DNA of 64,000 bases from Acinetobacter sedimenti (GCF_022601685.1 NZ_JAKUML010000003.1:1-64000), one strand, 5' to 3'; counted from the first letter of the stretch, positions 45,964 through 55,966 are shown. The notes: generated by a model not told the origin, from the letters alone. Program-made: numbers and translations.

Positions 45964-48021
45964 ATGGATACTAAGACTGTGATAGAAAGCACATTAAAGC
46001 CACTAAGCTTATGTGTGCTCTTGGCGTTAGGTGGTTGTTGGTTCGATGGTAGTAGTTCGGGAAAGAACTCTGGTGAGAATCAGCAAGATTCAGAAAATAA
46101 TTCTGGTGAAAATGAAGAAACGGTTAAAACAACAAAGCTAGAAGGAACGACAGCGGTAGGAGCACCTTTGGTAGGGGCGAATATCAATCTCAACTGTGCA
46201 GGGTATGCAAAACAAAATGCAACGACGACTAATTCTACTGGTCAATGGAGTTTTGCGGTGCCGACAGCGAATTTACCTTGCGTGGTGAGTGCGACAGGCG
46301 GAACAGCAAATGGTGCGACCAACCAGCAAGCGCTATACACATTAAGCCTAGCTAACCAAACAAATGCCAATATTACTCCGATAACAAGTTTGGCGTTGGC
46401 ACATGCGGCAAATGCAGCACTAGGCATGACACTACAAGAACTTGCACAGACGAGTAATCTAGATTTCCAAAAATTGAATGGGCAGATTAATGCTTCAATG
46501 GAAAAATTGAAACAAGATTTGCTTGCCAAAGGGTATAGTTATCCAAGTACCGCAAACTTCAACCCATTGATTACTCCGTTTGCACCGCAAGCAGGTAATG
46601 CATATGATGATTTACTTGAAGCACTGATGACGGCAGCGCAAGCGGCGAATACATCATGGAATACGTTATTGTCTACCTATGCTGCTGGAGGAAGCTTGCC
46701 AACAGTAAGTTCGAATACAGGCGGGAATAATAATGGTGGAAATAATAATGGTGGCAACACAAATAACCCAATACGAGAACTAGGTTTGGCGACATTGAGC
46801 GGTTATAGCACAGCCAATCAATCAGATTTCTTCGCAGGCGTAAAAGGCACCTATCCTGTCGCAATTTATAGAGCACCGGCTGGCAAAGAAAGTCAAATTG
46901 GAGAAGGGTCACTGTCTATAAGTGGAACAGTAGATAACTGGTCAATGCAACTCAAAGCGGCTGATGGCACGATTATTAGCTCATTGAATAGCAATGATGT
47001 ATTTATTGATATGCTAACGCCTTTTGTAGGGCAGGTGTTCTTAAATGGTGGAACCACACCAGATAAGTATTTAAGTACCTACATTAAAGCAAATGGCTTT
47101 ATTGAAGGTGTAGCCGGTGGGCAATATGAATATGGATTCCGCAATAATATCGTCAGCTATGGTGAAAAAGTCCCTGCTGTATTCAATCATTTGGCTGGCA
47201 AATGGCAAGGTAAAACTGCTGCCACACTATGTGGTGTGAACGATGTCAATATTGAAATTGGTAATGCAGGCAAAGTGAGTACTTCAGGTACTGATGATGT
47301 GAAATGTACTGCGAGTAGCTTGGAATTGACTTGGGATGGTAATGACGACTATATCGAAAAAAGTGATAGTACTTATAATATCTATCTCGATAGTAAGCCA
47401 GACGGTACTGGAAAGGCTAAAACGATTCGTCTTGGTGTAAATACTCTAGATCAAGTGCCGAGCCAAATTAGCGCATCAACCAAAGTATCAGGTGGATCTT
47501 TCAATACCAAAAATGCGGTGATTGATGATGGTGGTAACAACACTGGCGGTAATACTGGTACGGACGTCGAGTTTACCGCGGCAGAGCTTGCGGCTAAGTC
47601 TAAGTTGGGTGGATTAGGAGGGGCAACTGGTGTGGTGGATGGAGCGACGACATTTACTTATTTTAAAGCTCGTTCTTTTAGTAAAACGACCGATCCATAT
47701 TTCATTATTGACTACCGAGCAGAAGATGGTAAGGGCGATTGGAATATTGCTTTCCCGACAAAATCAGGTACATATCCTTGTGCGGAAGACAGCTCGTTAG
47801 CAAACTCACCATATAATGGAGCTCAAAAAGCGTTATTATCCTTAAATCTCACAACCACGGGTGTTGCTAGAGGGTCGGCTGTTTCAGGTGGTTCTTGTAC
47901 TGTGAAAGTCAAGATCACAGATACTGCAGTTGAAGGTGTGTTTAGTGGGACATTGAGTAGCTTTCTTGGAGCAAAGAATGTGATTAGTGCAGGATATTTT
48001 TATCATCCACTTGCAAAGTAA
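45964..48021 (+). CDS. large multi-domain lipoprotein of unknown function
   Basis: A 685-residue protein with a lipobox in VLLALGGCWFDG (Cys about residue 26) and a Gly/Ser/Asn/Glu-rich tether up to about residue 58. A first domain (about 59-130) starts LEGTTAVGAPLVGANINL and resembles carboxypeptidase-regulatory-like beta folds found in surface lipoproteins. A helical part follows (130-235). Two Gly/Asn-rich linkers (about 251-268 and 524-535) separate two further beta-rich domains of unknown type. GGAG at good distance precedes the ATG. Divergent from a two-component system and ended by a strong terminator, it is likely a regulated surface protein. Confidence 0.72.
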   Translation: MDTKTVIESTLKPLSLCVLLALGGCWFDGSSSGKNSGENQQDSENNSGENEETVKTTKLEGTTAVGAPLVGANINLNCAGYAKQNATTTNSTGQWSFAVPTANLPCVVSATGGTANGATNQQALYTLSLANQTNANITPITSLALAHAANAALGMTLQELAQTSNLDFQKLNGQINASMEKLKQDLLAKGYSYPSTANFNPLITPFAPQAGNAYDDLLEALMTAAQAANTSWNTLLSTYAAGGSLPTVSSNTGGNNNGGNNNGGNTNNPIRELGLATLSGYSTANQSDFFAGVKGTYPVAIYRAPAGKESQIGEGSLSISGTVDNWSMQLKAADGTIISSLNSNDVFIDMLTPFVGQVFLNGGTTPDKYLSTYIKANGFIEGVAGGQYEYGFRNNIVSYGEKVPAVFNHLAGKWQGKTAATLCGVNDVNIEIGNAGKVSTSGTDDVKCTASSLELTWDGNDDYIEKSDSTYNIYLDSKPDGTGKAKTIRLGVNTLDQVPSQISASTKVSGGSFNTKNAVIDDGGNNTGGNTGTDVEFTAAELAAKSKLGGLGGATGVVDGATTFTYFKARSFSKTTDPYFIIDYRAEDGKGDWNIAFPTKSGTYPCAEDSSLANSPYNGAQKALLSLNLTTTGVARGSAVSGGSCTVKVKITDTAVEGVFSGTLSSFLGAKNVISAGYFYHPLAK

Positions 48022-48079
48022 GTCCACATGAAAATTTAACAAATAGGTCGCAATGTAGCAGTTGCGACAACACTTAGCG

Positions 48080-48140
48080 AACTCAACTATTCTTCTGTGA
48101 AATATTTATAACGAAAGATTGAAGATTAGTTGAGTTTTTT
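48080..48140 (+). terminator. intrinsic terminator of the large lipoprotein gene
   Basis: A 16-nt arm at 48080-48095 (AACTCAACTATTCTTC) pairs with 48121-48136 with a single mismatch across a 25-nt loop, followed by a U run. Confidence 0.75.
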
Positions 48141-48192
48141 TATACATTTTATAGTTTCGATTCTCTGTAAAAGAATCGTGTGTCGAAGGTAA

Positions 48193-48216
48193 AATAGCAA
48201 CCCATAGGTTGCTATT
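48193..48216. terminator. second hairpin terminator, between convergent lipoprotein genes
   Basis: AATAGCAACC (48193-48202) pairs with GGTTGCTATT (48207-48216) around the loop CATA. Weak U runs flank it, so it may serve the leftward gene ending at 48265. Confidence 0.55.
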
Positions 48217-48264
48217 CATTTTTAGATGATTAAGTATTTGAAATAAAATTCATTTTTAGTGAAA

Positions 48265-50058
48265 TTATTTCAATGTAATTTGGTAAACCGCAGTCGTTCC
48301 ACTCACTTCATTCCCCACGATTAAAAGCGGTATACCTGTCGGTGATTTTTTACCTGATACGAACGTTAAGCCTTCTGGACCTAGATCGCCCGCTTCGCCA
48401 TTTTCATGTCGTTCTTCCGTCGCATCAACTTTGCGAGTGTTAATGTATTGGATGAATTCAGGCGCTTTCGGGTTGCTAACATCATAAACTATGACACCGC
48501 CGACACGCTCTAAGCCAACAAAGACAAAAGTCTTTTCACCGATTTTACCGACGGTAACGCCTTCAGGTTCTGGACCTTTATTATCACTGCGGTCTTTAAC
48601 AGCAACCGACTCGTGGTCTGAGTTAAAGAGTTCAGGATGGAGTTCAGCGATTTTCTTCTCGATTTGATCACCTGAATCCCAAACTTGCACACCATGTTCA
48701 TCCCAAATACTGAATGAACGACCGCCGAAGCTATATAGTTTGTTGTAGGTCATGTAGCCATTGTCATCAAGGATTGGCGTGCCATCAGTATTTTTCAAAT
48801 AGCCCATGTTCCAGATGATATTTAGACGACCTAAATTTTCATCGTCACGGCAGGTATTACCACAATAGCCAAATACAGAGCTATCGAGTTTTGCACCTTT
48901 GGCTAGAGCATTGAGCTGTGCAGGCATGTCATCGCCAAGACGGCGTGCAAAACCATCTTTGTGCACAAGATGCTTCATGCGAAGCTCATCCATAAAGCCT
49001 TTGCTCGTGTCACCATTGTAGTAAGCATCTTCGTCACTGATCCATTCACGTGCATCGCCTTCATTGGCTGTGACAAGATAAGTTGCGCCATCCACGTCAT
49101 AGCTTGTGATTGCATCAGGCATATATACGCCGTATACGCCTGCCCAAGTTTGGATATTGACCACGCCGTCATCGCTTGCATCAATCCCTTGACCTGCAAC
49201 ACCATGATCTTTAAAGCCTAAAGGTAAAACGTCCGTGACAGTCGCTGTGGCAAGATCGACTTTTGCAAGTGCATTGTTCTCTTGCAAAGTCACCCATGCA
49301 GTTTTGCTGTCGCTAGAGATGGTGATGTATTCAGGTTCTAAGTCTTGTGCAACGCTTGCATTTGGACCATAAATACGTACACCAGTTTCAATTAATTGTG
49401 CTTTTTTGTCGTTAAATGAGCTAAAGTCTGCTGTGCGTACAGTTGGCTTACTAATGTCAGTGACATCAATAATGCTGATTGAGCCTTCAGGATCAACCGT
49501 GTAACCGTCATTTGGTTCACCTTCATTGGCAACCAAAACATTTTTGCCATCTGGACTAAAAGTGACCATATCAGGCAATGCGCCAACTGGTACAGAGCTA
49601 ATGAAGCTTAAATCAGATGCTTTATAGAACGCCACCAAGCCTGTATCCGTTTTGGTTGGCGCTTGAACGGCAAGTGCAACGATACCGTTATATGCCGCAA
49701 CACTGTTCACTTCAGAATCAGCCAAAACAGCACGTGCGGAGAGTTCGCCAATATGGGTTAAATTCGCCATATCGCTACCATCAAGCACATCGACTAAACC
49801 TTTCTTGGCATTCACCGTAAAGATACGTTTTGACTCAGGATCAAATGCAGTGATCTCTGCCGCACTTTCTGCAAACACACCTGATGCATAACGACCTAAT
49901 AGGCTAAGTTCAATACTTTCAGGTGTTATTTCGGTTTGTTCTTCGGGTTGCTCTGATGCGTTATCGTCATCATTACATGCGGTAAACAGCATTGATACGC
50001 TTAAGCTCATCGCTAAGCAGAGCACTTTTTTGTTTAATAAATTGGTATTCAACAACAT
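48265..50058 (-). CDS. choice-of-anchor I family lipoprotein (beta-propeller-like)
   Basis: A 597-residue exported protein with a lipobox in SMLFTACNDDD (Cys about residue 28) and an acidic tether. The body matches the choice-of-anchor I family: VSFSPDGKNVLVANEGEPNDG-type wording (seen as VTFSPDGKNVLVANEGEPND), LDPEYITIS-like LEPEYITISSDS, LVTANEGDAREW, and the closing DLGPEGLTFVS. Such proteins carry a WD40/YVTN-like propeller and are sometimes linked to alkaline phosphatase-like esterase activity. The GGGGAA ribosome-binding site fits the ATG at 50058. Function unproven. Confidence 0.85.
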   Translation of the reverse strand: MLLNTNLLNKKVLCLAMSLSVSMLFTACNDDDNASEQPEEQTEITPESIELSLLGRYASGVFAESAAEITAFDPESKRIFTVNAKKGLVDVLDGSDMANLTHIGELSARAVLADSEVNSVAAYNGIVALAVQAPTKTDTGLVAFYKASDLSFISSVPVGALPDMVTFSPDGKNVLVANEGEPNDGYTVDPEGSISIIDVTDISKPTVRTADFSSFNDKKAQLIETGVRIYGPNASVAQDLEPEYITISSDSKTAWVTLQENNALAKVDLATATVTDVLPLGFKDHGVAGQGIDASDDGVVNIQTWAGVYGVYMPDAITSYDVDGATYLVTANEGDAREWISDEDAYYNGDTSKGFMDELRMKHLVHKDGFARRLGDDMPAQLNALAKGAKLDSSVFGYCGNTCRDDENLGRLNIIWNMGYLKNTDGTPILDDNGYMTYNKLYSFGGRSFSIWDEHGVQVWDSGDQIEKKIAELHPELFNSDHESVAVKDRSDNKGPEPEGVTVGKIGEKTFVFVGLERVGGVIVYDVSNPKAPEFIQYINTRKVDATEERHENGEAGDLGPEGLTFVSGKKSPTGIPLLIVGNEVSGTTAVYQITLK

Positions 50059-50325
50059 TAATATTCCCCATTAATTGCATAGTTAAAATAAAATCAATCT
50101 ATGCTAGGAATGCGCTGTGTCATTTACATGACTTTTTGATGACAAACATATGACAATGACGATTAGTTCTTAAATAATCATAAAGCCTACATATGATTAA
50201 TGTTTTAAAGCTGTAATTTTCAACACAGCAATTTGAACCGTAGCGGTTCTGAAATGAGCAAGGTAAACTGTGTTTCTTATGCTTCAAATTTCAATAGTCA
50301 ATTTTTAATATCAGTTAGTGATTCA

Positions 50326-51768
50326 ATGTCATCCAATTCATCAGCAAAACAATCTGCTAGAACATTAGCCCATAAAAGCAAAGTTGCTCCTGAATATCGA
50401 GTGATTTTGTGGTTGGCTGCACTTGGCTTTTTTATGCAGGCGTTGGATGCAACCATTGTCAATACCGCATTACCGAGTATTGCCTATAGTCTGAATGTTG
50501 ATCCTTTGCAGATGCACAATGTGGTGATCGCTTATGTGTTGATGGTGGCGGTATTTATTCCCGTGAGTGGTTGGTTGGCAGATCGCTTTGGTATTCGCAA
50601 TGTGTATTTAGCAGCGATCACTATTTTTACTGTGGCATCTTTAGGCTGTGCGCTCTCGCAAACTTATAGCCAGTTGATTATTGGGCGTGTATTTCAGGGC
50701 ATTGGTGGCGCATTTTTACTGCCTGTTGGTCGTCTTGCATTGCTTCGGATTTTACCGAGAAATCAATTCCTTGCGGCGATGAGTTTTATCTCCATTCCAG
50801 GTTTGGTTGGTCCTTTGATTGGTCCGACACTTGGCGGTTTTATGGTGGAATATGCCACGTGGCATTGGATATTTATGATTAATCTACCGATCGGTATTTT
50901 GGGTTTTATCCTGACGTGTACGCACATGCCGAATGTCAAATTGGAAAATTTGCCACGCTTTGATTATTTTGGGTTTGTTTATTTGATCATCATGATGGTG
51001 GCACTCACTTTCGGCTTGGAACGATTGTCACAAGGTGGTTGGTCGATTGCTACGGTGCTTGCGATTTTAGCTTTAGGTGTGTTTGCCGGTCTAATCTACA
51101 CATGGCATGCACAGCGTGATCTACGTGCGATTTTCCGCCCTGATTTATTCACAGATATTCGCTTTCGTATTGGTATTTTGGGGAATATTTTTACTCGACT
51201 CGGCAGTGCCAGTATGCCGTTTATCATACCGCTGATGCTGCAGTTGGCGATGGGTTTTAGTCCATTACACGCAGGTTTGATGCTTGTGCCTTTGGTCTTT
51301 GGTTCGATACTGATTAAAAATTTTGCCACAAAGATGATTCAGCGTTTTGGCTATTATCGAGTATTGGTGGTGAATACCATTTTGGTCGGGCTAGGGATTA
51401 TGAGTTTTGCATGGTTGGATGCGCATTCAAATATTTATACGCAATGTTTGCATCTGTTTGCTTTTGGTTGTGTCAACTCGATGCAGTTCACGGCGATGAA
51501 TACTTTGACTTTAAAAGATTTAAGCAAAGCACAGTCGGCGAATGGCAATAGTTTATTATCCATGGTCATCAATGTCTGCATGAGTATGGGTGTGGCATTG
51601 GTCGGCGTGCTTTTACATCTGTTTGAGAAAATCGGCGTAGGGCAATCTACCTTGTGGTCGTTTCAGCAGACTTTTATCATCTTGGGTGCGATCACGATCT
51701 TGGCAAGTTTGGTATTTCGTCAACTGCGTCAGTTTCGCCTGCAAGATCAAAATCATCCAGTTTCATAA
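50326..51768 (+). CDS. MFS transporter of the DHA2 family (MdtD-like)
   Basis: A protein of about 480 residues with 14 predicted helices. It is close to E. coli MdtD in wording: LGFFMQALDATIVNTALPSI, VSGWLADRFGIRNVY (motif A), GRVFQGIGGAFLLPVGRL, GLVGPLIGPTLGGFMVEY (motif C), and NTLTLKDL near the C-terminus. It should export drugs or metabolites by proton exchange. The start is uncertain (50233, 50257 or 50326); 50326 gives the normal family length. The GH25 gene follows after 24 bp. Confidence 0.88.
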   Translation: MSSNSSAKQSARTLAHKSKVAPEYRVILWLAALGFFMQALDATIVNTALPSIAYSLNVDPLQMHNVVIAYVLMVAVFIPVSGWLADRFGIRNVYLAAITIFTVASLGCALSQTYSQLIIGRVFQGIGGAFLLPVGRLALLRILPRNQFLAAMSFISIPGLVGPLIGPTLGGFMVEYATWHWIFMINLPIGILGFILTCTHMPNVKLENLPRFDYFGFVYLIIMMVALTFGLERLSQGGWSIATVLAILALGVFAGLIYTWHAQRDLRAIFRPDLFTDIRFRIGILGNIFTRLGSASMPFIIPLMLQLAMGFSPLHAGLMLVPLVFGSILIKNFATKMIQRFGYYRVLVVNTILVGLGIMSFAWLDAHSNIYTQCLHLFAFGCVNSMQFTAMNTLTLKDLSKAQSANGNSLLSMVINVCMSMGVALVGVLLHLFEKIGVGQSTLWSFQQTFIILGAITILASLVFRQLRQFRLQDQNHPVS

Positions 51769-51792
51769 CTCGGCTTCGGATAAATTAAAGAC

Positions 51793-52557
51793 ATGGCGAA
51801 GCGTAAAAATAAACGCAAACAGCGAAGGAGTGTGATGATCATGATTATTGTATTATTGATGCTGACGGCTAGCGGTGGCTTGTTGTTTCATTATTTTGAA
51901 AATCCGCAAAAGTTTGAAGAATATGCCATACACGGCTTCGATGTGTCGCATCATCAAGGTGAAATTGATTGGAAAAAAATTGATAAAAACTATCAATTTG
52001 TCTTTATCAAAGCGACAGAAGGCGGCGATTTTAAAGATCCACGATTTAGCGAAAATTGGAAAAATGCCAAAGATTCAGGTTTAAAAGTCGGTGCGTATCA
52101 TTTTTTTCGCAACTGTAAAACTGGGTTGGAGCAAGCTCAAAATTATATCGAAACTGTGCCAAAACAAACGGACAGTTTGCCTCCTGTAATGGATTTAGAG
52201 TTTCAATGGAATTGTCCTGATGTGACTGCAGAACAGTTGCAAACCGAAATTGCCACGATGGCAAAAACGCTTGAAAGTCATTATGGTAAAAAGCCGATTT
52301 TCTATACCACACCGAACTATTATCAAAGTTATATCAAAGGCAAATTTGATGATCATGTGTTATGGATTCAAGACTTAAAAGAGCCACCGCCACGCTTTGA
52401 TCAGCGTCCGTGGTTGTTTTGGCAATATTCACAAAGAGGCAAAATCGCTGGTATTGAAAAAGAAGTCGATCTGAATGTATTTCGTGGTACGACGGTGGAT
52501 TTTGATGTGTTTCTAGAATCCAACAATACGGTTGAGCCGTATGTCCCGAAGCAATAA
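51793..52557 (+). CDS. glycoside hydrolase family 25 lysozyme with N-terminal membrane anchor
   Basis: A 254-residue protein. A very basic start (KRKNKRKQRRS) is followed by one helix (about 14-32), so the enzyme would be anchored facing the periplasm. The GH25 barrel has HGFDVSHHQGEIDW with Asp50, FIKATEGGDF, VGAYHFF, and PVMDLEFQWN with catalytic candidates Asp134 and Glu136. GH25 enzymes are N-acetylmuramidases that cut peptidoglycan. It lies 24 bp after the MFS gene, likely one transcript, although a functional link is not evident. Confidence 0.88.
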   Translation: MAKRKNKRKQRRSVMIMIIVLLMLTASGGLLFHYFENPQKFEEYAIHGFDVSHHQGEIDWKKIDKNYQFVFIKATEGGDFKDPRFSENWKNAKDSGLKVGAYHFFRNCKTGLEQAQNYIETVPKQTDSLPPVMDLEFQWNCPDVTAEQLQTEIATMAKTLESHYGKKPIFYTTPNYYQSYIKGKFDDHVLWIQDLKEPPPRFDQRPWLFWQYSQRGKIAGIEKEVDLNVFRGTTVDFDVFLESNNTVEPYVPKQ

Positions 52558-52652
52558 CTTTTAAATTGTTCTGTTGTTGAGTCGGCTTGAGCATTTACGC
52601 AAAGAAAGCGTTAGACTAAAGCAGTCAGATCATTTTTCGGTGCTGTCACGTA

Positions 52653-53723
52653 ATGTCACAACCGCCTCTACGCAAAATTATTCATATCGACATGGATGCG
52701 TTCTATGCCTCGGTAGAGTTGCGTGATCGCCCAGATTTACGTGGTTTGCCGATGATCGTGGCGCATGATCATCCACGTTCGGTGGTGACCACAGCGACCT
52801 ATGAAGCTCGAAAGTTCGGCTTACGTTCGGCGATGTCAGTGGCACTGGCAAAAAAGAAATGCCCGCAAGTGATTTGCATCGAACCTGACTTTTCCAAATA
52901 CAAAGCAGTATCACAGCAGTTACATCAAATTTTTAGGCAATATACCGATCTAATCGAGCCATTGTCGCTAGATGAAGCTTACCTTGATGTGACGCAAAAT
53001 TTTAAACAGCTCGCTTCGGCGACAGAAGTGGCGGAACATATTCGAGCAGATATTTTTCGGGAAACAGGGCTGACCGCATCAGCAGGCGTTGCACCGAATA
53101 AATTCTTGGCAAAAATCGCATCAGACTGGAATAAGCCGAATGGGCTGTGCGTGGTCAAGCCACATCAGGTCCAGCAATTCATCCAACAACTCGCCCTTGA
53201 AAAACTTCCCGGTGTAGGTAAAGTCACCTTACAAAAAATGCACGCCTTGTCGTGGCATACCATTGCCGATATTCAAGTGGTGGAAGAAGCAGAATTGATT
53301 CATCATTTTGGTAAATTTGGACGGCAGTTGTTCCTTTATGCGCAGGGTATAGACCACCGTAAAGTACAACATCATCGAGAACGTCAGCAGATTTCTAAAG
53401 AAGTCACGTTTGAAAAAGACTATTTTTTAAATGAAATTACTGAAAAGTGGCAACCGCTGATTGAACGTGTTTGGCAACAGCTTCAACAGAAAAAAATGTA
53501 CGCTCGAGGTGTGCAAATCAAACTGAAAACCGCTGACTTTAAAACCTTGCAACACAGTCGATCATTTGCACAGCCGTTGCGTAATGCTGATGAATTTAAA
53601 CTGGCTGTGATGCAGTTGTTGCAAGAGTTTAACGACGATAGTGCTTTGCAGTTTCGCTTGATTGGCGTTGGTGTGTTTGCTTTGGAAGATGCAAGTGAGC
53701 AAGTGCAATTGTCGTTGATTTAA
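52653..53723 (+). CDS. dinB: DNA polymerase IV (Y-family)
   Basis: A 356-residue Y-family translesion polymerase. Catalytic residues sit in [13 protein letters not shown] and [12 protein letters not shown]. The thumb helix-hairpin-helix ([12 protein letters not shown]) and little-finger domain follow. The C-terminal QVQLSLI resembles a beta-clamp-binding motif. No LexA-like operator is evident, which agrees with the lack of canonical LexA in Acinetobacter. Confidence 0.95.
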   Translation: MSQPPLRKIIHIDMDAFYASVELRDRPDLRGLPMIVAHDHPRSVVTTATYEARKFGLRSAMSVALAKKKCPQVICIEPDFSKYKAVSQQLHQIFRQYTDLIEPLSLDEAYLDVTQNFKQLASATEVAEHIRADIFRETGLTASAGVAPNKFLAKIASDWNKPNGLCVVKPHQVQQFIQQLALEKLPGVGKVTLQKMHALSWHTIADIQVVEEAELIHHFGKFGRQLFLYAQGIDHRKVQHHRERQQISKEVTFEKDYFLNEITEKWQPLIERVWQQLQQKKMYARGVQIKLKTADFKTLQHSRSFAQPLRNADEFKLAVMQLLQEFNDDSALQFRLIGVGVFALEDASEQVQLSLI

Positions 53724-53816
53724 AGTCAACTTTTTCAAAAATGTCCTAAAAATAGTTCGATTAGCCATTCAGATTTTGTTAGTTTGAGTCAATCGTTCAA
53801 ATACGTCTACTTAAAT

Positions 53817-54737
53817 ATGTCAGCCATTACTTTTAAAGCGGTTAACCCATCTACTGTTGCGAGTCAGCAGAATTTTGATGTGATGGAAATTGAGAATGAG
53901 TTTTGTCGGGCGGTGATTACACGGCAAGGTGCGCAAATTCTAAGTTTTGAACGCAAAATTAAAAGCGCAGAAACAGATGTGGTTGATGTGAAGTCGTTGC
54001 TTTGGTGCTCTGAATTATCTTTACAGCAATTCTTAGATGACTTGAAAAGCGATCGCAAAACCAAAGCCATTCGTGGTGGGATTCCGCTGTGCTTTCCGTG
54101 GTTTGGTGGACATCTGACTGATGCAAAATTACCATCGCATGGTTTTGCTCGAACCCAGTTGTGGGATTTAACGTCAGTCGATCAATCGGCGCAAGGGCAT
54201 CAATTGGTTTTTACGCTACAAAATGATGCGATTACGGATCTATTTTGGCATCATCAATTTCGTTTGACTCTAAGTATGACGTGTGGTGAACACTTGCATT
54301 TGGTATTGGGTATTGAAAATGTTGGCGATACTGATTTTGACTGTGAATTTGCATGGCACAGCTATTTCCCTTTGAATGCAATTGAAAGCGTTAAAATTGA
54401 TGGTTTGCAAGGCAAAAAATTTTTAGATCAATTGACGAATGAAACATATGTGCAAGAACATGCGCAGATTCAATTTGATCAAGAAACAGATCGAATTTAT
54501 CAAGACGTTGCAGGAAATTATCAAATTCATGATGGTCTTCAACAGATAGATATTCAAACGAAAAACTGTAAAAGCGCCATTGTGTGGAATCCGTGGATTA
54601 AAAAGACTCAACGATTGGAGGATGTAGATGCACAAGCTTGGCAAAAGTTTGTCTGTTTAGAATGTGCCAATGTGCGAGAGAATCGACTTCACATCAAAGC
54701 AGGTCAGAGTGATCAATTTTCGATGGTTATTTTTTAA
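53817..54737 (+). CDS. D-hexose-6-phosphate mutarotase (YeaD-like)
   Basis: A protein of about 306 residues of the aldose 1-epimerase fold. Family motifs are AIRGGIPLCFPWFGGH, LPSHGFARTQLW, the strand with catalytic His near FAWHSYFPL, and the late VCLECANVRENR, where the Glu is the catalytic base candidate. It interconverts anomers of glucose 6-phosphate or related sugars. Start at ATG 53817 is preferred to TTG at 53784. It is monocistronic. Confidence 0.87.
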   Translation: MSAITFKAVNPSTVASQQNFDVMEIENEFCRAVITRQGAQILSFERKIKSAETDVVDVKSLLWCSELSLQQFLDDLKSDRKTKAIRGGIPLCFPWFGGHLTDAKLPSHGFARTQLWDLTSVDQSAQGHQLVFTLQNDAITDLFWHHQFRLTLSMTCGEHLHLVLGIENVGDTDFDCEFAWHSYFPLNAIESVKIDGLQGKKFLDQLTNETYVQEHAQIQFDQETDRIYQDVAGNYQIHDGLQQIDIQTKNCKSAIVWNPWIKKTQRLEDVDAQAWQKFVCLECANVRENRLHIKAGQSDQFSMVIF

Positions 54738-54981
54738 TATTTTTTCAGTGGGTAAATCGGTGGTGCACTGTTTTAATTTTTCATCACAGCGTTGTAAAAA
54801 TAGTGTTATACATTCAATATGAAAGATAGATAATTGCGGTGCAATAGACAAAATTATCTTTCTTGAACGCTTCAGGATTAAAGTCAAGACTAGCCAATAT
54901 TCGCCTTAAAAATGTCCTTTATGATGTATTCAGTCATGATATATAAGACATTATTGTGCGAAACCAGCCAGAGTATTCAGT

Positions 54982-55563
54982 ATGGAAAACCATTCAACGC
55001 ACAATCATTTAAACCAAAATCAGTCACAGTACTACACTCGAACTGCGCAAGTGCTGCATTGGGTGATGGCACTGATTTTTATTAGCGCATGGGGGATTGG
55101 TTTTTATAGTGGCAATTTCTAGAGCTATGATGTTGATGGTAGCTTCAAAGGTGATGTGATTACCTTGCATAAAAATATTGCGACGACGATTATTTTTCTC
55201 GTATTGATCCGCATGTTTTGGCGTTATACCCATCCTGTACCAAAGTTGCCTGATACCATGTCACCGTTGATGCAAAAGTTTGCACATGTCGGTCATTTGA
55301 TGCTGTATCTGATGTTACTTGCACTACCGATTACAGGTTGTTTATTTAGTTGGAGCGCAGGGCATCCTGCACCAGTATTGTATCTTTTTGAGATTCCTCG
55401 TTTAGTCCAAGATAATCCTGAGCTGTTGGCGATCGTAAAGCCGTTGCATATTTATCTCTCATGGTTTGCAGGATTGCTTATTTTGGGACATGCAGGTGCA
55501 GCATTGAAACATCACTTTATTGATAAAGATAATGTACTTTTGAGTATGTTGAAGCAGAAATAG
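54982..55563 (+). pseudogene. cytochrome b561 family protein interrupted by an in-frame TAG
   Basis: From ATG 54982 the frame reads 46 codons (ENHSTHNHLNQNQSQYYTRTAQVLHWVMALIFISAWGIGFYSG, in parts) and stops at TAG 55120-55122; the same frame then continues without another stop to 55563. Joined, the product would be 193 residues with the four-helix, di-heme cytochrome b561 pattern: heme-ligand His in QVLHWVMA, VITLHKNIAT, KFAHVGHLMLYLMLLALPITG and PLHIYLSW. No shift is needed, so a single base change explains the break. The remnant at 55156 has no proper start. Confidence 0.85.
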
Positions 55564-55588
55564 CAATAAAACTCAAAGTGTTATTTTG

Positions 55589-55617
55589 AAAAGATCAGCT
55601 AAGAAGGCTGATCTTTT
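55589..55617 (+). terminator. intrinsic terminator after the cytochrome b561 gene
   Basis: AAAAGATCAGC (55589-55599) pairs with GCTGATCTTTT (55607-55617) around a 7-nt loop, with a U run. The signal is intact although the gene is interrupted. Confidence 0.8.
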
Positions 55618-55791
55618 TTATTGGTTGGTTGGTCATGAATAAATCAAATAAACAAATTTAAACGGTTTTCTGAATAATCTAGCAAGGGCATATGTCAATG
55701 CAATGAATATGACAAAACACTCCTAAAATATTTTGTTGCAGATTTTTTTGGACTAATACGAATTGCTGATATCCATTCACATATTTTGTCG

Positions 55792-55819
55792 TTGACAAGC
55801 TTTTTGGGAGGAGTATAAC
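55792..55819 (+). promoter_or_regulatory. sigma-70 promoter of the HPF/RaiA-type gene
   Basis: A perfect TTGACA (55792-55797) and TATAAC (55814-55819) are 16 bp apart. Transcription would start near 55826 and leave a 140-nt leader that includes the palindrome CTGAAATTTCAG (55920-55931). The rest of 55618-55791 shows no gene. Confidence 0.7.
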
Positions 55820-55966
55820 TAAAAGAGAGTCGGTGATTTTTGAAAATAGATCGAGAGAAATTTACTTTAGCTCTGCATTTACATATTACTGACATACAAG
55901 TGTGCATCTTTGGCGCAAGCTGAAATTTCAGTATCGTCAATCGTCAACGAGAGAGGGAAGATATTT

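Noticed and set aside
55156..55563. Separate 135-residue gene
   Set aside because: It is the in-frame continuation of the cytochrome b561 gene past the TAG, and lacks the first helix with the heme-ligand His.
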